Source of the DNA: Niebla homalea
Lineage: Eukaryota; Ascomycota; Lecanoromycetes; Lecanorales; Ramalinaceae
Direction: 5' to 3'
Assembly (NCBI GenBank): GCA_019925105.1
Contig: JAHGAU010000008.1
Location: forward strand, 1,488,001-1,552,000
DNA length: 64,000 nucleotides
Translations under genes and position numbers: made by a program
In this document: in pieces, positions 22,758 through 35,008 of the stretch
Position numbering within the stretch: position 1 is the stretch's first letter
Layout of the letters: each line of letters starts with the position of its first letter
Notes under the pieces: model-generated
The model's input: only the letters and a program-made list of their open reading frames with translations
Database searches by the model: none
What the model was told of the DNA's origin: nothing

Positions 22758-23961
22758 ATGCCCCATAAAATTGTGCAACGTTCCCAAGACCGTAATGCTG
22801 GCCCAATGATCGCCTTCGCTGACTCCGACCATACAGGCCGAGATGCCGTAATAGCTTGGGCCTCTCGTATGGGTCATTTGGACACTGTCAAGTGTCTCAT
22901 CATATACAGGATACGCGATGTCCGCGTAGTGATCGACCGAAAGTCTGCAATCTTCTGGGCTTCAATGAGAGGGCAAACGGAAATTGCCGGAGTGCTTCTT
23001 GCGAACGGCGAGAGCCTGGTCAACTTTGGTGACGTTCACGAGCAACGCCCTCTTTCTCTGGCTGTACAATATGAGCACAACGATATGGTCGACGAAACCC
23101 TTTTACCAGCAAAACCTCCAGCAAACATCGATGTGAACATGACTGATAAAACCCGCGCGCCCCCAATCTCTTATACTTTTTGGGAGAAGGGTCTGTTGAC
23201 GAGATAGAGAAGTATCCTGATCAAGCTATTTTCACACAAAGGTACGGACATCAATCGTCGAGACCGAGGCGACCGCAGCCTACTTCCACATGCTGCAGAA
23301 CTTGGTGCTACAATATTGATCCAAGATTTACCCAAATATCAGAAAGAAAAAGGAGTTTACAAAGCTTTTGGACGACAGCGGCGACATGTAAAGGGTTTCG
23401 TCCCCAACTCACGTGATAAGACGGGGACATCTTGAGACAGTCCGTTTTTTTTGCCAGACCAAAAAGATTGACACCCAATTGAAGAGCGTCGATCAGCCGG
23501 AGAAAGCCAATGTCTTTGACAGGGCTGCGAGAACGGAACGTGCCCTCATCATCGAAGAAGTCGCCAAGTACTACCCCGAAGGCAGGCACAGCCGTGACAA
23601 GACCGGACGCACGCCTCTCTCGACAGTAATGCAAGACGGAAGTGGAGCAGTTATCAAAGCATTACTGGTAGCAGGAGCTGATTCGATAAAACTGACTATC
23701 ACGGCAGAAATCCTGTGTGATATGTCTGAAGAAGATACGAGGTGGCCAAGCTGCTGGTCGAAGAGTACGGCGCCGATGTCAATCTTCCTAATCACCAAGG
23801 CTATGCGCCTTTTTACTACGCAGGGGCGTGCCCGGAGAACAAAGCTTGGTGGCAAAGTTAGGGCGCTCATCTATGACACGGTCTCTTCCTTTGCCAGCTT
23901 CACGGAGACTTTGAGAGCGATCTTTTCCAAAGTCGTTATGTCACATTGGTGCCTTTCCTAA
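22758..23961 (+). pseudogene. ankyrin-repeat gene remnant
   Basis: Ankyrin-like units appear on the plus strand in at least three frames: GRDAVIAWASRMGHLDTVKCL and IFWASMRGQTEIAGVLLANG (22830-23020), RPLSLAVQYEHNDMV (about 23045-23090), GTDINRRDRGDRSLLPHAAELGA (23240-23310), RRGHLETVRFF and TGRTPLSTVMQDGSGAVIKALLVAGAD (23420-23690), and VAKLLVEEYGADVNLPNHQGYAPFYYA in a further frame (23745-23830). Stops and frame changes between the units make an intact protein unlikely. It lies head-to-head with the NACHT-ankyrin pseudogene, about 460 bp apart. It may be a separate gene or a rearranged piece of the same family. Confidence 0.6.
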
Positions 23962-25846
23962 ACCCGCTACCAAAGCTACGACATTAGGTTGTCTCACATT
24001 TGCCTTGACTACCGGAAGCTTTCGCTAAAAGTATAAAGCCGTAAGTCTAGCGTTGAAAGCTAATGATGGGTATATCCTCGTCGCAGCTTTACAAACACCC
24101 CCGTTCCTTATCTCCCGCATGAACCTCATGCAAGAGAGCACGAAGAGGCAGTGCCGAAGGGTGGCACGCTAGAGCTCAAACCAAAGCCATCCACTGGTCT
24201 ATGCACAGCATTATCTGCAACCAATGCAGCCCACGACCAATCAAATAAAGGACGCACTGCAGAGTACATAGCCAAGACCAAGGCTCTGAAAGGCACGGCT
24301 TGTCCACCCTTCTCCACGCAACTTTTTCGACTGAGGTGCGCGTTTCCCTTCTGTACATGGCTGTTCTAAGGCAGATCGCGATGATCAGCTGATGGTCCAA
24401 CCACTCTCGGTCATACACCTTTGGTAAAATAGCTCCCTTAATCAAATCGTTAATATCCCATTTGCAAATAGGCCGTCACCTTATACAAAGCGTTTACTAT
24501 TCAGAAATGGTATGCTACCGTTTGTAAAGTATATACGCTTTATTTATGGTGGTGCCCATTCGTAAACGAGGAACCCAGCCATGTAGTACACCTATTATGC
24601 AATTTAGGTGACACTCTATGTAAATTCTTGAAAATATAAGCAATGTATATGAATGGAACTCATGATACTACTGAATGTAATGAAGTTGATAACCACTTCG
24701 ACAACAAGGCAATAGGAACGGGGCAAAAATCCTTCATGGTGCTGAGACATACTGTGAGAAAGATCATCAGCAGTAAAAAGTTACAAAACACACCCCTGCT
24801 CGCAGATGGCTGTAACACCCCTGCTTCTTTTAGGGCGGCGACGAGTACGTCGCTTATTCATACATGGTGAATAATCATTCATGAAGGAACATACCATTCA
24901 TGAAACGTGAGACTCTATAAAACGTGTATGACATCTTGACGGCGAACCTCACTCTACCATACAAAATCCTCACCGGATGACTGTCGCGGTCTTTGGGCTT
25001 CCGAAGCGGCACTTGCATCGGAGGCAATTGAAGTATAAAGCGTTTCGCAATGTGTCTCCTGCGAGCTGTTACTCTTGCAGAAAAGCTGTGGTGTGTGATT
25101 CCTTCGCCATCCGTGCATAAGGAAGAATCTCTCGTCTGATAAGAGCCCATACCCCCCACCTTCCATTACAGTGTCGCAGTGTTTCCGTATCATATTTTGA
25201 CATAGTGCGCTGCCTTTGCAATCGCCATACGCGCACTGCGCCCCACTGTTCAGATCGACTCCAATCAACCTCTCACCATGTGTAAAAGATGCTGTCTGCC
25301 CTCCTGGTCAAATGCTTGGGTAAGAGTCAGTCCCTTCTTTTTTTGATAACCTCATGGTCTCTATATTCATCATGTTACTTGCCCGAAAAGTTTGATTACG
25401 CCACCGAGGGAACAGATAGACGAGTAGAGCTTAGTGCGAGAGCATGCTGAAGTCACTGTCGTCAATATGTAAGTACGTGTTGCAATATTGCACAGCGTGT
25501 GACACAATCGCAAGGTCAGATCAGAGCATAGATTAGGCCTGTTTCCATTGTGGCTAGGCAAGAGGGATGTAACAATGTGCGGGGGAGGTTCCGATAGAAC
25601 ATTAACAAGCTGTGGGTTTATGATGGTCTAACATTTCTGTTGATTGATCGATCAGTTCAAAGGTTCTCAAAGCTGTTATAATTTATGTCTTAACATTATG
25701 ATAATGCTTTAAAGTTTTCAATCATCAAGCAACGCAAAGGCAATATGATGTCAAATTGGTCCAAAATGTATCATCATTCTCTCCAGCATTGCGATCAAAG
25801 GTACGCGTATCCACCAATTCTCTAAACCAGTCTTCTCCTGCTCATC
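23962..25846. other. intergenic, no supported gene
   Basis: About 1.9 kb with short frames only. It lies between the ankyrin remnant and the membrane-protein remnant and may include decayed sequence. Nothing recognisable. Confidence 0.45.
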
Positions 25847-26792
25847 CTATTTGGGCCAACCATGAGAGTATCCCTGCTCTCTCGCTGATGATGTTGCGCT
25901 ATTGGTATTCTCTACACGCAGCCCTCCAACCTCCACATCATTTGTCTTCAATTTCCCCAATTTGGAATCCAGCCATTCCTTCATACCAGCGCCGGTCACA
26001 ACCAGTACCAAGGCGATCGAGGGGCCCCACTGACCAACGACATCGCTGTGCTCTGACTGTGGGATATGAGCCAGAGCCAATTCAGCAAAGATCGCCCATA
26101 CGATCAAGCAGACGCAAGTGAGCCTCTGAACGCCAGCCTCGGTTCTGATGTGGGCCTTCTTCTGTGCAGATGACATGCTCCTCCATCGCTCGGGTGAAAA
26201 TTTGCTGCGTATTTGTTCCCCAGAGGTATGGCTGCCTGAGTTCATCAAACCGTACACCACCCAAGCTGTCAGGCCGCAGATGGTCGAGTAGGTAACTACG
26301 TAGTGATGCTTGTAGAAGAAACCAATATATACCACGTTTCGTGGTGTCTGACCACTACGCAATTTTAGAGTGTGTTGCGAGCAAACACGCATGACGCGAT
26401 ACCTCGAGTATCACTTTTTTTGACAGCGTCGTGCATTCCATCAAAGCAAAGCTGGGGCGATAGATGGTAGCGTGCGGTTGCCACAAAGCTGACAACCCCT
26501 ATCCACAGGAAAATGGTGAATGCACCGAATACAATGAGTCTGGGCGGAGCCTCAGCGAGGTTGCATATTGTATCGCAGCAGGGCAGATGATGAGGGCTAT
26601 AACGCAGACGTAAAATACGATGTACGAGTCGAGATCTAGCACCTGGGATGAGTGAAAGGTTGCCATCGCGGTGAGATGGACGGCGGCAACGCCGCAGTAC
26701 GTGTAGATGGTAGATAGGCAACCTGCTGCGAGCCAGGGTCTTGTCCTGTAGCAGGAGTCACCCACGATGAGTGGGTAGATGAGAAAGTGCAT
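25847..26792 (-). pseudogene. integral membrane protein, frameshifted
   Basis: From ATG 26792 the minus strand encodes hydrophobic helices: FLIYPLIVG, WLAAGCLSTIYTYCGVAAVHL and YIVFYVCVIALIICPAAIQYA. The frame then changes near 26555, where LAEAPPRLIVFGAFTIFLWI and GVVSFVATARYHL continue the pattern. After a second change near 26385 the next frame gives NVVYIGFFYKHHYVVTYSTI, GLTAWVVYGLMNS, LTCVCLIVWAIFAELALAHI and WGPSIALVLVVTGAGM. That makes about seven membrane segments in a sensible order. The first change needs a single base and leaves no room for an intron; the second might hide a short intron (GTATCG to CAG), but the frame did not work out. I call it a frameshifted gene; assembly error is the alternative. 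The family is unknown. Confidence 0.45.
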
Positions 26793-27818
26793 AGCTTTTC
26801 CTTATTCACTAGAAATGGGGTATGCGCAGATGGAAGATGTGGCAATCAATGAGGTTGACATCATACTTCATCAATCATTCATGAACATGGTGCCAGAGCA
26901 GCTATGATGTCTCTCTCTGGAATTTGAAAGTCGAAAGCGGTAGCAAAACATTTATACTTCTCTACAGGCTCAATTCACCACAAAGTAATTATCAACCTGT
27001 GGTCAATATTGGGCTGATCGTACGTGAACGCACACTACATTGCTACTTTCAGGGGCTATGCTAGTTTGGCACTAAAATTCACCGAGCCAATCACATAGAT
27101 GCCCGATCATTGCTCTCAGACACCTGTCTTTAGGCAGCAACCGATAACCTTCTTATGATTGGCGCTTCGACCATATGTCTTTCATGGGTTTTAAACGCGT
27201 AGAAATTGGTAGAGAAGGATCCCGATCAAGGAAATGTTCCGTAAAGGAGATGCGGACTACTCATATAACGGAGTGCACTGTTCTGATTAATCTGAATCTC
27301 AAATTGAGTTGACATCGATGGGGCAAAACTATGCTCGTCTCAAACCCAGGGCTGGCAATGAGTAGGATCATTAGAAGAAATGCTCAAACAGACTGTCAAG
27401 GACTTCAATCATCAGTTTAATAGTCTATTCAATGCTTGAACCAATTGATTAGATCGTGAACCGCTGAATAGATGAATAAAGTGGGTAGAAAAGTACTTTG
27501 ATACACCGCCTCGACCACTGATAACATATTTCCTTGGCACATGGAAGTACTTTGTACCGGTGATCATGTCAAGGAAATGACCAATAGCACCTGTCAAGGA
27601 CTAACGGTTCTGGTGGTTAGTCCGTCAGTAAAATTGTGGAGACCACAAACTGTCAACCTCAGACTGAACTACCCAGTACCCCAAAGACGCGATCTATCGG
27701 TTCGAACGGGTCTGCTCTAAGTGATTGGGTAAAGATTGCCAACCCTGCTCAAATCACCCACTTTTGACTGAATTACTTCCGCTCAATCAAGCTGGGGCAA
27801 GTGATTGATTGAAAAATC
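26793..27818. other. intergenic, no gene seen
   Basis: About 1 kb between divergently oriented genes, AT-rich, with short frames only. It probably includes the HET gene promoter. Confidence 0.45.
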
Positions 27819-29715
27819 ATGGCGTACTCATACGAGCGGCTCTCGGCCTTATCAGGTGCCATACGAACATTGACGCTGTTCCCATCACGCGACTTTGATG
27901 CACCACTTCAAGGCCAAATAAACCAAACAACAAGGCAAGAATCTCAATATACTGGAATCTCATACGTCTGGGGTGACCCCACTCCCTTTGCGACCATACA
28001 GATTCATGATTCGCGACTCGATATTGCCAAGAATGTCTCCATACTGCTTCGCAGCATCCGAAGTCCATCTGAACCAATGACGCTTTGGATTGATGCAATC
28101 TGCATAAACCAAGCTGATGAAGAAGAGAAATGTACAGCTGTTCAAGACATGGCCAACATATACAGAGCAGCAGATCAGGTGATAGGATGGCTTGGAGAGA
28201 TGACTCATGAAGCCCAAAAGGGCCTGCGACTCTTCCGGGAAGTGACGGAAAGGGTTTGCCACAATGATTTTGACAACTGGCTCGAGGCCTACTTAGGAGA
28301 AAGGACCAATGATACTTATTGGATTGGGCTTCTTGACTTATTTTATCGCCCATATTGGACCAGGCTTTGGATTTTGCAGGAAGTTGCCGTCAACCCAAAT
28401 GTATCTTTGCGCTTGGGAACTAACCCGCAAGACTTGATGAAGATTGACGAAATCGTGAGATTCACCGATATTTCTCCAATGCTCATGGATAAAATGTACA
28501 GGGTTCACTATAATACACATGGCGTGGTTTTCCACCAAGTCGAGGTTAGAAATATGCATTTTTTTCGTGTAGCTGTCATATGTCGTCTATACCCGCTCAA
28601 GATCGGAGATTTTCAGCCCTTACTTAATTATTCGTTAAGGTCTGGGCCGCTGTGTTCAAATGCTTTAGACTCAATTTTTGGCTACATAGGGCTGTTTGAA
28701 CATCCACCTGTCATGGCTAACTACGGCTTGACCCCACGAAAGTTATTTCTCGATGTGTTAGAAACGGTTCAGCATCGGACACGAAAGCTAGACTTCCTGT
28801 CTTGGGCAAATATCAATTCTCCAAGTCTTTCATCTCCACGGTTCCAGAATGAATATAGCCTACCTACCTGGGCAGTAGATTATTCCTGGAGACGATCAAT
28901 ATGGCATCCCTATGCCTTGACGTACCCGAAAGAAAATCAGAGGTTGTTGAAAGATACGATATACGTTGCGTCAGGAGAGTCTAAATACACGGTGAAAATA
29001 GATAAAGAGCAGGGTTTTCTGCATCTAAAGGGATGCCGAATCTCCACTATTCGGGCGGTAGGCAGCCTAGCTAAGCCATCAATGTCGACCATCTGGCCCA
29101 GAGACTGGAGCTTGATCGCCGGCTATGGCTATCTGGAATCGCCGGACAAGAAGGCATCAGAACGATCGCAGACACCTCAGCTCAGTGTCTGGCATACAGG
29201 CATTGCGTCTGAGGGCTATCCTACTCTATCAACTGAGCAGCTGGATGTGTGGTGGAGAGTCCTATTTGCGGACACAGTAGACGGCAATCGACGTATTGAG
29301 CCGCCTCTCGTCGGTCAGCAACCCATTCCGCCAACAAGTATGCAAGAATTCGAGACCTTATGTGGGCGTATGCGAACTACATCCTTCACCTATCGCGGGA
29401 GGCGAATGTTCCGGACTGTTGACAGCAGACTTGGCCTTGCACCACCACAAACGAAACCCGGCGATACTGTATGTGTCCTATTAGGAGGAGACGCGCTCTA
29501 TGTGCTCCGGAGATCAAGCCGCGGGGCAAACCACTATCAATTCGTGGGCGACTGGTAAGTGTATTACATTGACATGATACAAAGTTCAATGCTGACCTCT
29601 ATTCTCGTGCAACAGCTACCTGCATGGCATGATGGATGGGCAGGCCTTGAGTGGAAGAGATGATGATCTCAAGGAGATTCATATAGAACCTGACTTCCCC
29701 TCCTCGCCCGATTGA
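27819..29715 (+). CDS. HET-domain (heterokaryon incompatibility) protein
   Basis: Exons 27819-29554 and 29616-29715 give 611 aa. The HET domain, found in fungal proteins that trigger cell death after fusion of unlike cells, spans about residues 35-200. Its three conserved blocks are visible: YTGISYVWGDPTP, LWIDAICINQADEEEK and IYRAADQVIGWLG, followed by FYRPYWTRLWILQEVAV. The C-terminal part is less conserved but ends in the family's usual GD-CYLHGMMDGQAL block, which is restored only by the 61-nt intron at 29555-29615. This supports the exon model. No partner domain (NACHT, ankyrin, TPR) is attached. Its site between decayed NLR genes and an intact one suggests an allorecognition-rich neighbourhood. 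The frame is intact. Confidence 0.9.
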
Positions 29716-30279
29716 AGAGGCCCAACTGTTCAGGTTCTTTACTGGATAATGACGACCATACTCAATGCACCAAGCAGCGTTCGATGTGTATGGGTTTAAA
29801 TGACCCGATGAAATGATGGAGGTACTTTATGGCTTTGGAGACCTGATCATGAAATTTGGCAATTGACGATCGTGTTGCAGTATTCCGATGGCAAATGGTC
29901 CAAGGTCTATTATCACAACACGTCGCCTGGCTTTTGTTTGATGTGACTAGAATGAAATGAGAATAGACTGGAGTCTATCAATAATTAGAAGCTCGGATGA
30001 AGGTCTTGGGACACTAGCAACTGCAAGTTACGTCTTGATGTGTAGTTGGCAAATGATTATATATCTCTTTATCTACCATTCAACCTGGGTTTGCCTTCTT
30101 GCAGCTGTAATGTAATGGAGCTTGCTCAGGTTCGAAAAAGGGTTGAAATGATGGCAATCGTTGTTTGTTGCCTGGAGCTGTAATTGTGCTCCAATGAACC
30201 CATTCCGTCCACAATATCGCCCTTGTAAGTGTGATATCGTATATGTCATGATCGTATCACATCATCCACATCTATAGAC
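29716..30279. other. intergenic between convergent genes
   Basis: About 560 bases with 3' UTRs of the HET and FAD oxidase genes. No gene seen. Confidence 0.5.
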
Positions 30280-32034
30280 TCAAAGCTTACTCTCCCTCCC
30301 ACGCCCCTTCGCCCATTCCTCGTCCAACCTCATCCTCTTGACCCCTCCCCTACTCCCGTCTACCTCTCCCCAGTCATCTTCTACCCTTTTCTCCTTCCAC
30401 TCCCACAAATCCGCCAATTCAGGCTCCAAACGCCCTTCCAGGCGAGCAACGATCTTCTCGCCCATCACAGGCAGGAACTTGAATGCATGGCCGGAGCCAC
30501 CTGTGGCGATGAGCAGATTCCTCGGACGACTGTCATCGCTCATGTCCCTGCCGGCAGGAGACCTTATTCGTGGATGAAAGTCAACCAGGAAATCCGCCTT
30601 CGGTGTATCCGTGTACCAGCATAGCCTCGTCAAGGCAAAAGGCCGGTCAGCGAGATGGCTCAGCGGCGAAGCCGAAGACGATGGGAAGACCTGCTTGAGA
30701 AACCCGCGGCAGGCTTGTTCCGCCTCTAGCGGTATGGGCGTGAAGTATTGGGACGGTAGTGATTGCTCCACCATCACCCTTCCCCCTTTTCGCTTCCCCT
30801 GCGTTGGGAGTCCTGGCTCCACAAGTGAGGCATCCAGCTCCACCTCCACAGGGTTATCGTAGCCGTACCCGTGCCTCGCGATCTTGAGCTCCCATACCCC
30901 TGCGGCGTTCTTGACGGGCGGGATGGTGAACATGCCCGTCCCGAGGTTTAGGAGAATTTTCATGTCCTTCAGCAGTGCAGCCTCGGCTTCGCTGAGGGGT
31001 AGGTACGCCAGCACCTGCGCCGTCACCCTCGCTCTACCCCTTAGGTCCAACAGCGAGGGCGTCCACGCGCCTGTGGCGAGGATGATGAGGTCTGCGTAGA
31101 TGGGCTGGCCAGTGGTGGGGACAACGCCAAGGAGATTGACGCCACCATCATTGGAAGCAGAAGAATCCGGGGAGGTGAGCAGCGAAGACACCCCTGTCCG
31201 GTGAAACACCACCCTCCCCACGCCACCCTCCCCCACCTTCTCATTCCTAGCAAGGCACAACCTCACCACCTCCTCCATCACCCCTCCCATCGCTCTCCCC
31301 GCATTGGCGACCCCAGAAACGTAATTCACATACCCCAAGCTCCCCACCCCGTTGTCTTCTTCCTCCTCCTCATCCACCCCTCCCCTTCCCCGTCCCTCGG
31401 TCGGTGGTAGTCCCACAACCTCCCTCACGCCCCCACCCCACCCCGGATCCCCCGCACTTCCTGCCCCAACAACCCCTCAGCATTGGCGCGCGCCTCATCC
31501 ACGTAGCGACGCCCCCGCCCCCGCCGCGTGGCCGTCACGACGAGCCCGCATTCTTTGTATACCACCTCCGCATCAGGCTGCTCTTCCCGGTCGCACACCC
31601 TCGCCACTTTGCGCCCGAAGCCTCGTCGCCAGTGCTCCTGCGCCTCGGCAGCCAACCGACTGTAAGCCGCGTGAGCGTAGTCCGCGCGGATGATGCGGGA
31701 TGTGTCGATGGAGGAGGCGTGGGGGTTTTGCGGAGGCGGTGGGGGCGGGGGCGGGGTGCTGCTTGGGGTAGTAGTGTTGTTGCTGGCAGGGATGGAGGAA
31801 GGAGGGGGGAGGGGAGGGAGGTACGGGTCGAGTAGGTGGAGCGAGGTGGTGGCGTAGCGGGCGGAGAGCAGGAGGGTGTGGAGGGTTGATACTGTTGGAG
31901 TAGGGGGTCAGTGATTCGTCGACTGGGTGGATGGGAGGATGGGGAAGGGGGGGGAAAGGCATACGACCGAAGACGCCGGCGCCGGCGATGAGGATGCTGG
32001 ATGGTGGGGGTTTGGCAGGAGGTTGGTCGGCCAT
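30280..32034 (-). CDS. peroxisomal FAD-dependent amine/amino-acid oxidase (one apparent frameshift)
   Basis: Related to sarcosine oxidase, saccharopine/pipecolate oxidase and fructosyl-amine oxidases, which oxidise secondary amines and release hydrogen peroxide. Exon 1 is 32034-31968; its ILIAGAGVFG is the FAD-binding GxGxxG loop and splices to VSTLHTLLLSARY at 31891. Exon 2 runs to 30280. A proline-rich insert lies near 31720-31760. The domain continues with ADLIILATGAWTPSLL, LLNLGTGMFTIPP, LCWYTDTPKADFLVDFHP and ATGGSGHAFKFLPVMGEKI, the last being a strong family block. The protein ends in SKL, a type-1 peroxisomal targeting signal. The frame changes by one base near 31449-31453: one extra G (C on the plus strand) in the G5 run would join LLGQEVRG to DPGWGGGVREVVG and give about 560 aa. 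Either a real one-base mutation or a homopolymer assembly error. Confidence 0.75.
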
Positions 32035-32813
32035 TATGCTGTGGGAGCTGATTGGGCAAGGAAGTGGGCCATTGTCATGAGACTACTGCTCCAACCTGGC
32101 CACATCTTGGGTGGACAGACAAGGCGTGTGGAATTAGTGATGCGACTCATTTATGGGTTAGGATCAAGGGAAACACACGCTCAAGCAGCAAAGCCAATGG
32201 ATGATGAGGTTGGATGGAATGCTTTGATCTATTCCATGTTCTGTGCCTGCTATTTGTACCGCATACGATCTCCAGACCATCGCAAGCAGGTAGTGCCTTT
32301 GTGATAGAGCTCTCCACTTCCACCTCATGGTTCTTCATCTCCTTCCACGTCGCTGACTATGTTCTGCAAACAATCTGATGTCTCGTCCACCTGACCTTGA
32401 TGCTCGCATATCAATAGAAATCTCCATTCCGCCATTCTGCATTGCGGAAACGCTCACACTGCGGTATCTCCCATCGTCCAGCGCACGAGACCGCTCATGC
32501 TAGCGCTCTCTTCTAAGTTTATGGTGTGTTTTTCCACCTTCCGGAACGCCTTGCATGAATAAGTCAAACCCCCTTTCAGTAGCAGGTGCCGATGCCAGTT
32601 CAAAAAATGCTTATTACTGGGTGAATATAGCCGAAATCCAAAGGCATCACAGTGAGACAACCATTGTAGGAGCGTCTCAATTTGTGAGCTTTGGGGGTGG
32701 AGATGAAAGAAGGAATGTTGTGAGATCGCGATATGGATCTCGAAATGATGTTACAATGTATTGGAGAGGTAGGTTCGCCAAAGAAGACTGTACTCATAGA
32801 CGAGTTGACTGCT
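32035..32813. other. intergenic, no gene seen
   Basis: About 780 bases between the FAD oxidase start and the TBP end. Short frames only. Confidence 0.5.
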
Positions 32814-33777
32814 TCATGATTTGCGGAAGTCTGGACAACATTAGCAGATTCATGATGCGCTTGGACAAGAAGGGCCAACCGTTGAGCACAGGATAAATCA
32901 TTTCAAAGGCTCGGTAGATCTCCTCACGAACTTTTGCGCCTGTCAAGACGATCTTGCCGCTCACAAAGATCAAGAGAACAATCTTGGGTTGAATCATGCG
33001 ATAGATGAGGCCAGGGAACAACTCGGGCTCGTATGAGCTGAAGTGGTGATGGCGCGACGCAAGTCCCTCCAAGCGGATGGGAAACTTGATATCGCAAGAA
33101 CCCACAATGTTCTGGATCTTGAAGTCTGTGAATTTGGCGTTGAATCCAAGCTTCTGGATGATGCGCGCGTACTTGCGTGAGGCAAGCCGGCTGTCATCTT
33201 CCGACTTTGCGCCAGTGACAACCATTTTGCCTGAGGCAAAGATGAGGGCGGTTGTTTTCGGTTCGCGAATGCGCATGATCACGGCAGCGAAACGCTGAGA
33301 AGCTGTTAGCAGGAAGAATGCAACCTATAATGATTGCATCTACCTTCGGGTTGTACTCTGCGTTACGGGCATGCAGAGCAATCGTCTTCAAGTCCAAGCG
33401 GCAATCGAGGTTGACCGTGGCGACGATGTTTCTTGATATGCCATTTAGACCTCGAGTGTTACAAGAGGCAAGGCAAAGGACTATACTCACTGCAAAGTTG
33501 GGACAATCCCAGCCGTCACACTCTGACCAGCAGCTGGCGTGGCAGCAGGAGTTGTGGGTGTCACCCCATTGCCATTCGTGACCGGGGCATCTACTCCCTT
33601 TTGCTGCTGTCCTTGTGCTCCCACAACTTGGCCGCTGCCATTCGCCTGACTACTACCATCCTTGTCAGAAGGTGGGGTCGTCATTCCGCCCGTGCCCCCG
33701 GGAAAGGACAGAGAGGCAGGTGAGGTGAAAGCGCTGGCTTGTTGGGCAGTCATCGGATGCGACGTGAGAGTGTCCAT
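32814..33777 (-). CDS. TATA-box-binding protein (TBP)
   Basis: TBP nucleates transcription complexes for all three nuclear polymerases. Exons: 33777-33491, 33431-33344, 33294-32880 and 32830-32814, giving 268 aa. The N-terminal 90 residues are Gln/Gly/Thr/Pro-rich and variable. The core begins at [20 protein letters not shown], which is restored by splicing, then [25 protein letters not shown] across intron 2, [51 protein letters not shown] and [18 protein letters not shown]. The two repeats of the saddle fold are complete. Without the last intron the protein would end in an unrelated tail; a 49-nt intron with a CTAAT branch-like site (32879-32831) instead gives the universal ending YPVLNDFRKS, coded by a 17-nt last exon. 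Confidence 0.95.
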
Positions 33778-35008
33778 ATTTGCAGTCTGGAATTCCCCAG
33801 GTCAAAATCCCGTTCAAGAGCGTAGAGATGCCGGTAGTCTGTGCAACGGTTGCGTTAATGAGGTGTTCCGAAAGACCAGGATCGATGACCGGGTTTGGAT
33901 GAGGAAGGTGAGAAAGCGTTCGGCTCCACAACGAGATAGTATCGCGGTGTCGACCAGAGTCGCTCGTGACAATGGTGGATTGTTCGTACCGTATGCGGGA
34001 GATGAACAAGCAAATGTCTCCCCTACAGCCACTACCTGACTGAACACTCTTGACACCTTCTCTTCAATTGTTCATGGATCGACACCAGGTGCGACACAAA
34101 TCCTTATTGCGCGCAATCTTGTGGGTATAGCTGTGGTGAGTAAATGTTGATGGGTTGATGGTTTGTGTGGATGTGAAGGTGAAGTCGCACGGAAAAAGTC
34201 GCTAATTCAAATCGGAAGGAGGCTTTGGGATGAGGCTCGACTGAGCAATGTGTGGGGAAAGAACACGTTAAACGTGACTTTCCAAATAAGATTAAACTAT
34301 CGACTTGATGCGACAGTGTTCTATGTAATGTGATGGTGTCGTAGCGGTTGTGCGATGACGAGGGGAGAAAGTCGTCAACTACCACAAAAAATTTGCAAGG
34401 GACCGCCTAAGCGAGAATTCTTAGAAAATTTGGGGAGGGAAATGCCGTCCTTCTTATAGTCGCACCCGAGAGATCAGGCTACAGCCCGCCGCTTGGAACG
34501 GTTCTTTCCAGCTAAACCTAATACCGTAAGGTATGTGTGTACGAGAAGTCCTAGCGCCACCTCTAAGCCCATTTTCATGGAAGCTTTCGCCATCCGGCTG
34601 GAGAAATGCACGCTGATTCGTCCGTTTGCGGCAGAAGTCCGTGAAACAATCCAAATTGCTGCTGCTTTAAACAACCAATTTGCGTCTATTGCTTCACGTA
34701 TTTCTTTTCTTCGCAACCAATTCTGAGACCGCCAGTCGCGATGTAGAGAAACAGCATGAAGTACAAGCTACGTTTGTAGTTTGCGCGCTTTTTACAATTG
34801 AGGATAGCCAGCACATTACTTATTCTGCAGGCTATCAGAAACCGGAATGTGACGGATGCAATAACATGTCGTACGGCTGTGATGTTTGTTTCGTTCCTGA
34901 CTTCCTGTACCGAGACCACGACTCATATTCATTTTCACAAGTATTACAGGCCCAATCTCCTGCAAAGAACCCGTCATGAAGAGCACCTATGGTTCGAAAT
35001 CATGATCA
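33778..35008. other. TBP upstream region, no gene seen
   Basis: About 1.2 kb upstream of TBP and downstream of the RS-type gene. Frames are short and unconvincing. It may contain TBP 5' UTR and promoter. Confidence 0.45.
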
